A stretch of DNA of 64,000 nucleotides from Dyadobacter sp. 676 (GTDB taxonomy: Bacteria > Bacteroidota > Bacteroidia > Cytophagales > Spirosomataceae), in the NCBI RefSeq assembly GCF_040448675.1, contig NZ_CP159289.1:6121001-6185000 (forward strand), in the 5' to 3' direction. This document shows positions 18,838 through 28,507 of this stretch, one piece after another. Numbering within the stretch: the first letter of the stretch is position 1; each line of letters starts with the position of its first letter. Both the position numbers and the translations under genes were made by a program. The notes below the pieces were generated by a model that did no database searches, was not told the origin of the DNA, and was given only the letters and a program-made list of their open reading frames with translations.

Positions 18838-21837
18838 TCAGAATGTTACGCTCAGGCCGGCGGTGAATGTCCGGGTGGTCGGGTACTTGTCGCGGTAGTC
18901 GCTGCCGGGCGCGAAGCCGGTGTAGCTAACGCCCTCGGGATCGATGCCGGTGTAGCCGGTGATAGTCGCCAGGTTAAGGCCCGACACGAAAATGCGCGCA
19001 TTTTTAATGCCCTTGATTGTGTTGGCTGGGAGGGTGTATCCCAGCGTCACATTGTCGATTTTCCAGTAATCGCCTTTTTCGATATAATGCGACACATACA
19101 CGAGGTCGGTATTGAGGACCTTGCCGTCGATCGGGTCATACGCGGTTTTCAGCATGTTATAGGCCTTGTTGCGTGGATTGCCGTAGAACATGTTCTGGAA
19201 ATTCAGGATATTGAAGCCGAATGAGCCCCGCATATTCACAGCCAGATCGAACTGCTTGTAACGGATATTGTTGTTCCAGCCCACGATGTGTTTGGGAATA
19301 CCATTGCCATAATACTGGCGGTCTTCCGGCGTCGCGTCGGCGATAGGGATCACCTCTCCGTCCTTGTTTTCGATGAGCCACGCGCCTTTGTCGTCGACGC
19401 CTACGCTTTTCCATACGAAGAACCGGCCGATGGGTTCGCCGACTTTCACGCGGTGGGTGCTCATCTGGATAGGCTCGCCCGTGTAGCCCGCGTCGAAAAA
19501 GTCGTTGGCCGCCTGAAATTGCTCGTTGGAAAGGCTGACGAGCTTGTTGCGGTTGGTGGAGTAGGTAAGTCCTGTGTTCCACTGGAAGTCGCCGGCCTGG
19601 ACCGGGACGATATTCAACAGCACTTCGACGCCTTTGTTCTGCATTACCCCCGCGTTGATGAACATGCTGCCCGTCAGGTAGGGCGGCACCGGCACGGGGA
19701 AGTTGTAGAGTAGATCCTTCACCTTGCGGCTGTAAAAGTCGATCGATCCGCTGATGCGGTTTTTCAGGAAGCCGAAATCCACCCCTGCGTTGTATTCCTC
19801 TTTTTTCTCCCAGCGCAGGTCGGGGTTGAAGTTACGCGCCGGCACGAACCCCGGTACCCATTTGCCGTTGATGAATGCGCCTTGTTCGCGGTCGAAATTG
19901 TAGCTGATTTGCGACATGTACGGGTTGTTCGCGATCGTACCCGTAACGCCTATACCCGCGCGGAGCTTGATGTCCGAAGCTGCGCCCAGGCCGCCCATAA
20001 AGCGCTCCTTGCTGATGCGCCAGCCTATCGACGCCGCCGGGAATGTGCCCCACCGGTGGTTTACGCCGAACCGGGAAGAGCCTTCACGGCGCACGCTGGC
20101 CATGAAAAGGTATTTTTCGTTCAGGCTGTATGTAACCCGACCAAAGAAGCCGGCCAGTTGCCATTTGTTTTTCGTGCTGCTCATGCCGGCCTGGCCTTTT
20201 TGCAAAGCCCCACCCGCGCCCAGGTTGTTCCAATCGTAAGCGTCGGTCGGGAAATCCCAGTTGTTCGCGGCAAATGCTTCGTAGGTAGCATCCTGCCAGC
20301 TATAACCACCCAATACCGAAAAGCGATGCTTGCCGATTGCTTTGGAATAATTTCCCGTGAATTCCAGCAGGTTTTCGTTGTTGGCGTAAGTATTGCGGAA
20401 AGCGGTGGCATTCTGGTTGCCGAGGCGGGTGCTGGTGTGGTTAAATGTAGTGGAACCGCCTTCCAGGTTGCTGTTCTGAACATTTGAAACAAGCAGCTTG
20501 AAATTCAGGTCGTCGATGGGGGCGTAGTCGAGGCTACCGGCCATCCGCATTTCCTTGAAAGAGCTCTGGAAATTGGATTCGTGCAAAAGGGAAACCGGGT
20601 TTTCGTAAAAATAGCCGTCGCGCTCCTGCCATTTGCCGTCCTCAGTACGGACGCGGTCGGTAGGGTTGCGGATAATGGCCTGGCGGTAGGCGTATCCATA
20701 TGCCGCGTCGTCGTTTGCCGGACTTACGGCGCCGTTCGACCGGGTGATGCGGTTGATAATTTGCAGATTGGTTTTCAGTTTGTTGTTGAACATGGAATGA
20801 TTAAGGTCGGCGCGGCCGGTGAAACGGTTTTGTCCCGACCTCAAAAATATTCCTTCCCAATTCCGGTAGTTGATCGAGCCGGTAAGATTGGTCGTGCTGT
20901 TCCCGCCGAAAAAGGTAAGGTTATGGTTGTGGCTGACAGGCTTTTGCATGATCTCCGAAAGCCAGTCGGTATTGCCGCCGTAATCGGTGTAGTCGATGCC
21001 TTCCCTGATTTTCTGACGGTAATCATCGCCGGTCAGCAGTTCGGGGCGGCGGGCGATGGTCTGGATGTTGACGTAGTTGGAATATTCGATCGTGGAGCGC
21101 GATGTGCCGCGGTTTTTGCGCGTGGTAATCAGGATCACACCGCCGGTGGCGCGTGTACCATAAATTGCCGCTGCGGAGCCGTCTTTCAAAACATCTACGG
21201 ACTCGATGTCTTCCGGGGCAACGGTGTTCAGGCCGCCGGGGATACCATCGATCAGGATCAACGGATTGGCCGTACCCTCAATGGAGTTGATACCCCGCAG
21301 GTTGATCTGCGTGTTGGAGGTGGGGGAGCCGCTGGGGGTGGTAATGCGTAATCCCGCTACTTTGCCCTGTACGAGCTGGGCCGCGTCGCGCACGGTTCCC
21401 TGCACGAAGTCCTCACGCTTGACACTCGCCACCGAGCTGGTAATATCCCCCTTTTTCTGGGTACCGTATCCTATCACCACCACTTCCTGCAATTGCTTCT
21501 GGTCGGGCGCCAGCTCCACATTGAACTCGCTCTGGTTCCCCACGGCCACTTCCTGGGTTACATAGCCTATGTAGCTCAGGATGAGCGTGGAGCCCTCGGG
21601 CACTTCGAGCTTGAATTTTCCCTCCGTGTCGGTGGCGGTGCCCACGGTGTTCTTTCCCTTCACGATGATGGTCACTCCGGGCAGCGGGTTTTTGTCTTCG
21701 GCGGACACCACTTTGCCGGAAATCTGTCGGTCGGCGGCGAGCGCCAGGGCATTCTCGGTTAGGAAACAGGCTACCGCCGCCACGACGAGGCAAAGGCGGT
21801 GCAGCTCCCGGATCAGGCGGGATAATGGTTTTTTCAT
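18838..21837 (-). CDS. SusC/RagA-family TonB-linked outer-membrane protein
   Basis: A 999-residue receptor. It has a signal region to about residue 35, then a CarboxypepD-like domain (ISGKVVSAEDKNPLPGVTI), then the SusC signature LQEVVVIGYGTQKKGDITSSVASV. A plug with RGINSIEGTANPLILIDGIPGG and VDVLKDGSAAAIYGTRATGGVILITT follows, and a long barrel ends in the terminal aromatic strand FTAGLSVTF. It precedes susD by 17 bp and follows the cupredoxin-bearing gene by 38 bp on the same strand, so all may share one transcript. There is no STN domain, so regulation by FecR is not expected. Confidence 0.95.
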   Translation of the reverse strand: MKKPLSRLIRELHRLCLVVAAVACFLTENALALAADRQISGKVVSAEDKNPLPGVTIIVKGKNTVGTATDTEGKFKLEVPEGSTLILSYIGYVTQEVAVGNQSEFNVELAPDQKQLQEVVVIGYGTQKKGDITSSVASVKREDFVQGTVRDAAQLVQGKVAGLRITTPSGSPTSNTQINLRGINSIEGTANPLILIDGIPGGLNTVAPEDIESVDVLKDGSAAAIYGTRATGGVILITTRKNRGTSRSTIEYSNYVNIQTIARRPELLTGDDYRQKIREGIDYTDYGGNTDWLSEIMQKPVSHNHNLTFFGGNSTTNLTGSINYRNWEGIFLRSGQNRFTGRADLNHSMFNNKLKTNLQIINRITRSNGAVSPANDDAAYGYAYRQAIIRNPTDRVRTEDGKWQERDGYFYENPVSLLHESNFQSSFKEMRMAGSLDYAPIDDLNFKLLVSNVQNSNLEGGSTTFNHTSTRLGNQNATAFRNTYANNENLLEFTGNYSKAIGKHRFSVLGGYSWQDATYEAFAANNWDFPTDAYDWNNLGAGGALQKGQAGMSSTKNKWQLAGFFGRVTYSLNEKYLFMASVRREGSSRFGVNHRWGTFPAASIGWRISKERFMGGLGAASDIKLRAGIGVTGTIANNPYMSQISYNFDREQGAFINGKWVPGFVPARNFNPDLRWEKKEEYNAGVDFGFLKNRISGSIDFYSRKVKDLLYNFPVPVPPYLTGSMFINAGVMQNKGVEVLLNIVPVQAGDFQWNTGLTYSTNRNKLVSLSNEQFQAANDFFDAGYTGEPIQMSTHRVKVGEPIGRFFVWKSVGVDDKGAWLIENKDGEVIPIADATPEDRQYYGNGIPKHIVGWNNNIRYKQFDLAVNMRGSFGFNILNFQNMFYGNPRNKAYNMLKTAYDPIDGKVLNTDLVYVSHYIEKGDYWKIDNVTLGYTLPANTIKGIKNARIFVSGLNLATITGYTGIDPEGVSYTGFAPGSDYRDKYPTTRTFTAGLSVTF

Positions 21838-21875
21838 ACAATTGGAGTTAGATGGTTAAACTTATTTGAGGGTGG

Positions 21876-22481
21876 TTATTGTACTTTCATAATACCGTTC
21901 ATGATCCGCCAATGGCCGGGTACCGTGCACAGGAACGGGTAGTCGCCGGGCTTTTCGGGCGCGATGAATACCAGCGTCGCATTGCCTTCCGGACTTACTA
22001 GCTCGGTCGCGTACAATATCTCGGGCATTCTGGGTACATAGTTGAGCGCGAGCGCATTCGCTTCCCGCGCCAGCAAATCGGCCGCATTGCCTACTTTTTC
22101 CAATGTTCCGGGCTTGATAATGAGCAAATTGTGCTGCATGAAATCGGGGTTTGTGAACTGGATCGTCACTTTCTGGCCGGGCTTTACGGTGAATGTCTTC
22201 CGGTCGAACTTCATTTCATGCTCGATCACTTTCAGCCTGACCGTTACCGGCGTTCCTTTTCCTTTCAGTATTTCAACCGGTGCTTCGGGACTGGTGTGCG
22301 AAATTTCCCTTTCTTCCTTGTCATGAACAACCTGGTTCAGCTGTAATGTGCTCTTAATGTCGAGCCAACCGCGTAAACGCGCATTATCCGGGTATTCGCC
22401 TACCTGGTTTCCCTCGCGCAAGTCGCGGCCGAGGCGGATGTCGTCGGGTGTGAATCGCTGATGAAAAAGGCCGGGGGGCAT
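21876..22481 (-). CDS. Cupredoxin (azurin/plastocyanin-like) tail, split from the ThuA lipoprotein gene
   Basis: A 201-codon frame without signal peptide. Residues 1-50 (GLFHQRFTPDDIRLGRDLRE, then GWLDIKSTLQL) are the second half of a LamG-like sandwich. From ~85 there is a cupredoxin with the type-1 copper ligands visible: His in DFMQHNLL, Cys in YPFLCTVPGH, the His of that PGH, and Met in MNGIMKV. Its ATG overlaps the upstream stop as TAATG, which could allow coupling. However, the LamG domain is cut in half, and taking one base from each of two six-base runs (22473-22478 and 22492-22497) restores a single frame. I judge it the broken C-terminus of the upstream gene. The copper domain may carry electrons in the periplasm. 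Confidence 0.82.
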   Translation of the reverse strand: MPPGLFHQRFTPDDIRLGRDLREGNQVGEYPDNARLRGWLDIKSTLQLNQVVHDKEEREISHTSPEAPVEILKGKGTPVTVRLKVIEHEMKFDRKTFTVKPGQKVTIQFTNPDFMQHNLLIIKPGTLEKVGNAADLLAREANALALNYVPRMPEILYATELVSPEGNATLVFIAPEKPGDYPFLCTVPGHWRIMNGIMKVQ

Positions 22482-25402
22482 TACCCGTTACGGGGGGTTT
22501 CGTCCTCTATGGCGAGCGTCATTTTGCCTCCTTCCGAAAGCGTCGCATAGGCATTGAAGCGTTCGTCAGGCAGTTTTCTGGTAGAAGTAATCTGATAGGA
22601 TCGGCCGTTTTGCCTTATCAACCAATGCAATTTACCATCCTGCATATAGAGGCTGTACCCGTTCTGCCGGTTGCCCTGCGATACAACCACGCCCGAAAGG
22701 TCTTCCTGTGCCTTGGTAATGATTGCCTTTATTTTCAATTCTTTATGGCTTATGTCCGGCGGGTAAATAGGTGGCGACCAGAGGTTGAGCATATAAGTTT
22801 CCTCAATCAACCCGCGCTCGATGCGTGCCGTTAAAGTAGAATCTTTGAGCTTGGCGGCCGCCGCTTTGAAACCGTTTTCATGCTTGACCACACCCGAGAA
22901 AATGGCTTGTGCGAGGTATTCGTCGGCGGCATTCTGCGAGTCCTGACCGGCTATGTAAAGCATTCTGCCTATTTCTTCGGAGACGGGCAAGTCGGTCAAT
23001 GCATGTATCGCCGCCAGCCTCACTTTGAGGTCGGGATCGTTTAATGAATTGGTCCATTTCAATGCCGAAAGCGTCTTGTCGTTACGCGGCAGGAGCTTCA
23101 CGGCCGTCTTGCGTACGCCTGCCGCCGGATGTCGCATGGCGCGTACGAGCGTGTGGTACGCCTCTTCGTTGGCGCCATCGAATGCGCCCAGGCCGTCGAG
23201 CGTCCACAAAGCGTGAACCGCCGGGCTATTCAAGCCGACCTCATCCACCGATTGATCGTTCACGATTTTTATCAGCTCCGGGACCACCGATGTGTTTTTC
23301 GATTCCACGATCAGCCGCTGCGCCGTGGTGCGCCAGAACATATTGTCGTTTTTCAAACCCGCCACCAGGCTGGCCGCGTCGTTCTGGTCGAGTTTAGGGT
23401 AAGGTGCATTCTTCGCATTCTTCCAAACGACCCTGTATATACGTCCGTGCCGATTGTCGCGCAAAGGGTTAACATAGGCATTGCCCTTCCCATTCTCGAA
23501 GCCGCGTGGGGTAGGGTTATGCTGGATGATGAAACTGTACCAGTCGGCTACCCATACCGCGCCGTCCGGGCCTACCTCCGCGTGTACGGGCGAGAACCAT
23601 TCGTCGGAACCGGCGAGCAGGTTGAAACCATTTTTTTCCTTGTAGCCTGCGCCTTTCGGTTTCAGCAATGCCTGGTAGAGCAACCGGCCAGTCGGTTCGC
23701 AAACGAATGCGGTTGCATTCCAGTACGATTTCGGAAAGTTGCGGGCGGTGTAAAGGTTATGTCCTGCCGCCGCGGTAAACCCGCCGTGAAAATCTACCTG
23801 GCGCAATGCCGGCGTCAGGTAGTTCATTTCGTAATGCGAATCGAGTTTGTAAACGGTATTGCCCGAACCATCCGCTACGGAACGCTTGACGTATTCGAGC
23901 GGCATGGCGAAATGCCCGCTGTAATTGCCGTTGGCGGTTGAAATAAACACTTCGAACTCTTCCGAAAAACCCAAACCCCATGTATTGTTGGAAGTGCGGC
24001 CGATGTATTCGAGGTTCTTGCCGTCGCTGTCGAACCGGTAAATACCCTGACTGAAATTGAGGTGCCTGCCGCTATTGGTCCCCCGAAATCCGGCGTAACC
24101 GAGCACGCCCCAGATTTTGTTGTCGAGGCCGTATTTCAGGTTCGAAGGTCCCGCGTGGGTATCGCTTTTACCCCAGCCGGTGATGATATTCTCGCGGATA
24201 TCAGCTTTATCGTCGCCATTGGTGTCTTTCAGAAAAATGAAATGCGGGGCCTGGGCCACGATGAGCCCGCCGTTGGCAAACACGAGGCTGGTAGGGATAT
24301 TGAGGTTATCGGCGAAAACCGTGAATTTGTCGGCGTTGCCATCGCCGTCGGTGTCCTCGCAAATTTTGATGCGGTCCCTGCCCACGCCGTCCTGCTCGCG
24401 CACTTCGTTGGGGTAATCCTGTGTTTCGGCTACAAACAGCCGTCCGCGCTCGTCCCAGGCCATGGCAATGGGTTTCACGATATCTGGCTCGGAGGCGAAG
24501 AGTTTTAGTTCGAAATCGACCGGCACCTGAATCAGTTTTTGCGATTCGGCAGGCGATAACGGCTGCTGGAACTTGGGCGCCGGGTCGCGTTTTTCGTAGT
24601 TGGGCACGTTGGCATCGGTAAATGCGAGTTCAGGCAAACGGAGCTTCGCTAATTGTGCTTTTGCCTCGTCGTTAACAGCCCACATAATGCCGTTTGCCAC
24701 CAGTTCATGAAATGCGGGTTGCTTCCATGTACGCTCGTCGTGGCCGTAAGCAGTGTAGAAGACATGGCCTTTGCCCTGCGTTCTTACCCAGGTCCAGGGT
24801 TCATGATGGTCGCCCTCGATACGCTCCTGAAGTACGATAATGTCCGGATTGAGTTTGGAATGCACGTAAGTCTCGTCCCAGGTCTCGAACGTCTTCCAGC
24901 CTTGCATTACCGGGTGGTCGGCCTTCACGACGGGCGCGGTAAATGTCCCGTATTTATGCGAGCTGAACTGCCCGCCTACCGCCTTGATATACCAATCCGA
25001 ATTCTGGAAACAAAACGAAGCCGCATGGAGCGGGATCAATGCCTTCCCACCCTCGACAAACGTTTTCAATGCATTTTCCTGCGCCGGGGTAATGGTGTTA
25101 TGGTTGGCGTAGATTACCACGCCGTCGTAATGTGCTAGATTTTCGGTATTCAGCGCATTCGGGTCCGACGTGTAGGTCAGGTTAATGCCTTTCCGGAACA
25201 GCGGCAACGAGAGCATCGGGAAATACTTTTCCGAAAAGTGGTGGCGGCTGTCGTGGCCGAGGAACAGCAGCTCGATGCGCCTACCGTCGCCGGGGCGGCC
25301 GCCGCTTTCGACGGAGGCGGCAGGGCGTTGCGCAGGGCCTCGCTTCTGTGCGCACCCGTGCATCAGCATGATCGCGAAAATCAGTAGTAATGCTTTTTTC
25401 AT
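22481..25402 (-). CDS. ThuA - PVC-type beta-propeller - HEAT - LamG lipoprotein (C-terminus cut by frameshift)
   Basis: 973 codons. A lipoprotein signal has its Cys at 17 (LMHGC). ThuA-like domain ~43-255 (HYDGVVIYANHNTITPAQ, ALIPLHAASFC). PVC-type sorbosone-dehydrogenase-like propeller ~290-660 (KPIAMAWDERGRLFVAETQDYPNE, DTDGDGNADKFTVFADNLN, WVADWYSFIIQHNP). HEAT-like helices ~690-880. LamG-like strands from ~890, truncated at the stop. No CxxCH haem motif is present, unlike many relatives. With the next frame it makes ~1174 residues ending in a cupredoxin. Such proteins sit in the periplasm or outer membrane and are thought to act in carbohydrate oxidation; the role here is unknown. It lies directly upstream of susC. 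Confidence 0.85.
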   Translation of the reverse strand: MKKALLLIFAIMLMHGCAQKRGPAQRPAASVESGGRPGDGRRIELLFLGHDSRHHFSEKYFPMLSLPLFRKGINLTYTSDPNALNTENLAHYDGVVIYANHNTITPAQENALKTFVEGGKALIPLHAASFCFQNSDWYIKAVGGQFSSHKYGTFTAPVVKADHPVMQGWKTFETWDETYVHSKLNPDIIVLQERIEGDHHEPWTWVRTQGKGHVFYTAYGHDERTWKQPAFHELVANGIMWAVNDEAKAQLAKLRLPELAFTDANVPNYEKRDPAPKFQQPLSPAESQKLIQVPVDFELKLFASEPDIVKPIAMAWDERGRLFVAETQDYPNEVREQDGVGRDRIKICEDTDGDGNADKFTVFADNLNIPTSLVFANGGLIVAQAPHFIFLKDTNGDDKADIRENIITGWGKSDTHAGPSNLKYGLDNKIWGVLGYAGFRGTNSGRHLNFSQGIYRFDSDGKNLEYIGRTSNNTWGLGFSEEFEVFISTANGNYSGHFAMPLEYVKRSVADGSGNTVYKLDSHYEMNYLTPALRQVDFHGGFTAAAGHNLYTARNFPKSYWNATAFVCEPTGRLLYQALLKPKGAGYKEKNGFNLLAGSDEWFSPVHAEVGPDGAVWVADWYSFIIQHNPTPRGFENGKGNAYVNPLRDNRHGRIYRVVWKNAKNAPYPKLDQNDAASLVAGLKNDNMFWRTTAQRLIVESKNTSVVPELIKIVNDQSVDEVGLNSPAVHALWTLDGLGAFDGANEEAYHTLVRAMRHPAAGVRKTAVKLLPRNDKTLSALKWTNSLNDPDLKVRLAAIHALTDLPVSEEIGRMLYIAGQDSQNAADEYLAQAIFSGVVKHENGFKAAAAKLKDSTLTARIERGLIEETYMLNLWSPPIYPPDISHKELKIKAIITKAQEDLSGVVVSQGNRQNGYSLYMQDGKLHWLIRQNGRSYQITSTRKLPDERFNAYATLSEGGKMTLAIEDETPRNG

Positions 25403-25407
25403 AAAAG

Positions 25408-25586
25408 GCTATGTGCTATAAGCTATAAGCTATATGTTTTAAGCTGGATTATTTGTCGGGTAGTTTGATACATTCAATTCACTTTTTCAGCAACAAACCT
25501 TGAAGGCGGTTAATCGCCTTATCGATGTAAAAGCTGCAAGCATACAACCTGTCGCTTATAGCCTATTGCTTACAGCTTACGGCTTA
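25408..25586. repeat. GCTATAAG-type short repeats between the S9 peptidase and ThuA genes
   Basis: 25408-25445 contains three near-copies of GCTATAAGC-type units, and 25553-25586 contains related units in the opposite orientation (GCTTATAGCC, GCTTACAGC, ACGGCTTA). A perfect 6-bp hairpin AAGGCG/CGCCTT lies at 25503-25520. The arrangement suggests an interspersed repeat that could also form an RNA structure. Copies elsewhere in the genome cannot be checked. Confidence 0.5.
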
Positions 25587-25589
25587 TCC

Positions 25590-27920
25590 CTACCGTCCCA
25601 GAGTTGCTGGCTGGGAAGCAATTTGCTTGTTTCTGTTCGGGGGATCTACACCCAGCAATTTTTGTACAAAAAAGTCCCTCTTCTTGCGGCGTCCGTACGG
25701 GCCGCCGTCGCTGTGGCCCATGCCGGGGATTACCAGCAGGTCGAATTCTTTGTTGGCCTTGATCAGCGCGTCGGCTACGCGGTAGGTGCTTTCAGGCGGC
25801 ACGTTGGTATCTACCTCACCCACAATCAGAAGCAAATCGCCCTGCAATTTGGCCGCATTCGTTACATTCGACTGTTCGTCGTAATGTTTGCCCACCGGAT
25901 AACCCATCCATTGCTCGTTCCACCATTGCTTATCGACGCGGTTGTCGTGGCAGCCGCACGCCGAAACCGCCGCGTCGTAAAAGCCCGGGTGGAAGAGCAA
26001 CGCACCCAGCGAGTTTTGCCCGCCGGCGGAGGTCCCGTACACACCAACGCGCGTGGTATCGACCTGGGGATATTTTGCGGCCAGTGCCTTCATCCACGCA
26101 ATGCGGTCGGGGAAACCGGCGTCGGCCAGGTTTTTCCAGCACACGTCGTGGAATGCTTTCGAACGGTTGTAGGTGCCCATTCCATCCATTTGTACCACTA
26201 TAAAACCCAGTTCGGCCATGCTCTGCATTTCGCCGTAATGACGGAACGCTTTGGGAACAAACGAATCCTGCGGGCCGGCGTAAATATTTTCGACGATCGG
26301 GTACTTCTTTTTCGGATCGAAATTACTCGGCCGGTATACGATGCCCCAGATGTCGGTTTTGCCGTCGCGGCCTTTGGCTTTGAAGATTTCAGGCAATTTG
26401 AAACCCAATGTCAGATATTGCGAAATATCCGCGGCTTCCAGTTTCATCACCAGCGAGCCGTCGGCCGTCCTGCGGAGTTCCGAAACCGGCGCGGTGGTCA
26501 TGGTCGAGTAGGTGTCGACATAATATACCCTGTCGGGCGAAAATGTAAGCTGGTGCGTCGCTTTTGCATGTTCGGTGAGTTTTACGAGACCTGTTCCATC
26601 GAATTTGATGCGGTAATAATGGATATGGTACGGGTCTTCATCCGCATTCATACCGCTGGCTCTGAACCACACCTCGCGCTTTTGCGTATCGATGCTGTCA
26701 ATGTCGCGCACGACCCATTCGCCTTTGGTAACCTGGTTTTTGATTTGGCCGGTCTGCTCGTCGACGAGGTAAATGTGCCGCCAGCCGTCTTTCTCCGAAA
26801 CCCAGATAATTTCATGATTTTCAGGCTGGTAATGTGTGTAAATCATGTTCTGGTAAATGAACGTTTCCGTTTTTTCGTCGATAATGTTCCGCGTAGCGCC
26901 GTTGGTCGCGTCGACCTCGATCACCCGGAACCGCTGGTGCCCGCGATCTACTTTTTCGTAGGTAAAATGCGTGGCATCGCCCTTCCGCCAGCGGATCACC
27001 GGCGCATTGAAGAAGTCGATCACTTCCGATTGTACTTTTACGCCCTTGCCGGTTTGCACGTCGATCACATGCATTTCGTAGCTGGTAAACTCGTCGCCCG
27101 GCTGCGCATAACCGCGTGTCCTGACCTCTCCGCGGGTGGTATTGGGCAGAGAGGAGAAGATAATGCTTACCTGCCGCTCTTCGCGCGGGTCGATGCGGTA
27201 GCATACCAGGTACTGGCCGTCGGGCGACCAGCTGAGCTCTCCGTAGGGTTTCAGCGGGTTGCCGTCGTAGGTGAGTTGCCGGCTCTCTTTGCCGTCTTTT
27301 CTACCCAGATAGATGTTCCCATTGCGGACAAACGCCTTGGTTTGCCTGTCGGGCGCGACGCTATCGGCACGGAAACGCGCCCAGCGGCTCGGTTGCTTTG
27401 TCCAGCCTGCTTCGCGAGGCTTGGGCAGATCGGGTTTTTCTATTTTCAGTGCCGTACCCGATTCAGTGTGGTAGGCGAACCATTTGCCTTTGCTTTGCAG
27501 AAGGATACGATGCTTTTCCTGATCGAAATGAATATCGCTGACCCACAGCTTCGTGGCCGAGAACGTGGAGTCATACGCTTTCGAAAGCGCTGCGGCCACT
27601 TTTGCGTTCCCGAAAGCCGGCATCCTTTTACCTTCGCCCGGCTTTACGACCCAATACTCGGTGAGGCTGTCCTTTAACACATTCCTGTACCAGAACGACT
27701 GTCCGTCGGCGAGCCAGTTGGGCTGTACCTGCGCTTTGAGCACGCTTCCTTTGGTGAGCGAATCCATCAACGTCATCCTCTTATAGGATGCGGAAAGCTC
27801 GCTGGGATCGGGCTTGTAGGCCGGTAGCGGTTTCTGCGCCCATAGCGGCGTAGTCAGGCACAATGCGCTGATTGTGTGCGTATAAATACTTTTTCTGAGG
27901 CCCAGGTTAAGGATTTTCAT
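25590..27920 (-). CDS. S9-family peptidase, dipeptidyl-peptidase IV-like
   Basis: A 776-residue secreted enzyme with a signal peptide ending LWAQ near residue 28. The N-terminal half is a DPPIV-type beta-propeller (GELSWSPDGQYLVCYRIDPRE, EVDATNGATRNIIDE). The C-terminal alpha/beta hydrolase domain has the catalytic Ser in YGTSAGGQ (about 630), Asp in GEVDTNVPPE (about 701) and His in GMGHSDGG (about 734). All three residues are present. The family removes dipeptides after proline or alanine. With aminopeptidase P, SusCD and DUF885 nearby this suggests use of proline-containing peptides. A 725-codon antisense frame across it is an artefact of codon bias. Confidence 0.93.
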   Translation of the reverse strand: MKILNLGLRKSIYTHTISALCLTTPLWAQKPLPAYKPDPSELSASYKRMTLMDSLTKGSVLKAQVQPNWLADGQSFWYRNVLKDSLTEYWVVKPGEGKRMPAFGNAKVAAALSKAYDSTFSATKLWVSDIHFDQEKHRILLQSKGKWFAYHTESGTALKIEKPDLPKPREAGWTKQPSRWARFRADSVAPDRQTKAFVRNGNIYLGRKDGKESRQLTYDGNPLKPYGELSWSPDGQYLVCYRIDPREERQVSIIFSSLPNTTRGEVRTRGYAQPGDEFTSYEMHVIDVQTGKGVKVQSEVIDFFNAPVIRWRKGDATHFTYEKVDRGHQRFRVIEVDATNGATRNIIDEKTETFIYQNMIYTHYQPENHEIIWVSEKDGWRHIYLVDEQTGQIKNQVTKGEWVVRDIDSIDTQKREVWFRASGMNADEDPYHIHYYRIKFDGTGLVKLTEHAKATHQLTFSPDRVYYVDTYSTMTTAPVSELRRTADGSLVMKLEAADISQYLTLGFKLPEIFKAKGRDGKTDIWGIVYRPSNFDPKKKYPIVENIYAGPQDSFVPKAFRHYGEMQSMAELGFIVVQMDGMGTYNRSKAFHDVCWKNLADAGFPDRIAWMKALAAKYPQVDTTRVGVYGTSAGGQNSLGALLFHPGFYDAAVSACGCHDNRVDKQWWNEQWMGYPVGKHYDEQSNVTNAAKLQGDLLLIVGEVDTNVPPESTYRVADALIKANKEFDLLVIPGMGHSDGGPYGRRKKRDFFVQKLLGVDPPNRNKQIASQPATLGR

Positions 27921-28243
27921 ACTGCATTGGCGAATATAAAGGCAATAAAATAGTAGCCGCCTGTTGTACAGGTAGTTGGCTTGATATGCCGCTTTCGCGG
28001 CGCTTTTTGAAAATTATCTATTTGTAAAATTAGCAGGTCGGAAAACCAAAAACTTGATGTGAATTAGCGGCTTTTTTACCGATATTAACTTATTTCTTCC
28101 CGAAATTCCGCAAAACTGTGAATTTGGGCGATTTTATTTGGTCATTCATTAAAAACGGCGAATAATGGCTTGTTTGCTGTTTTGGCGGCAATTTGGCCGG
28201 AACCGAATGCGGGATTATTATTGTGCAGCAAATATTCGTATCG
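27921..28243. other. Divergent intergenic region without recognisable elements
   Basis: 323 bp between the S9 peptidase (left, minus) and the CBU_0592 gene (right, plus). It is AT-richer than the neighbours. I found no strong hairpin, direct repeat or clear TAnnTTTG box and no supported gene. Confidence 0.5.
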
Positions 28244-28507
28244 ATGAACACCGCACTATTACTGGAAACAACGGGCTGGCTGGGCGTGGTCTCGTACGTG
28301 CTGGCATATCTTCTTCTGACCATCGGCATGCTAAGGCCGGATGGTTACCTGTTCCACATTCTTAATATGATAGGTGCGGCCAGCCTCATTGTTTATTCCC
28401 TTGAATACGGCGACAAGCCGAATGTGGCCGTGAATGTGATCTGGCTGCTGATCGGCGTGGGGGCGGTGGTGCGCCGGTTTGTCCGGAAATCATCCCGCAA
28501 CTTCTGA
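28244..28507 (+). CDS. CBU_0592-family small membrane protein
   Basis: From the ATG at 28244 (MNTALLLETTGWLG), 87 residues with three hydrophobic helices (about 6-27, 33-50 and 60-78), including GWLGVVSYVLAYLLLTIGML and PDGYLFHILNMIGAASLIVYS. This is the layout of the CBU_0592 family, a small membrane family of unknown function. An earlier in-frame start at 28193 is less likely. Its 3' end overlaps the convergent TetR gene by 18 bp. Confidence 0.75.
   Translation: MNTALLLETTGWLGVVSYVLAYLLLTIGMLRPDGYLFHILNMIGAASLIVYSLEYGDKPNVAVNVIWLLIGVGAVVRRFVRKSSRNF

Noticed and set aside
22481..22483. Natural translational coupling (TAATG) of two separate genes
   Set aside because: The break lies inside one LamG domain and the second protein lacks export signals, so a frameshift explains it better.
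25500..27677. 725-codon plus-strand open frame
   Set aside because: It is antisense to the well-supported S9 peptidase gene with its catalytic triad; the translation is low-complexity and matches no family.
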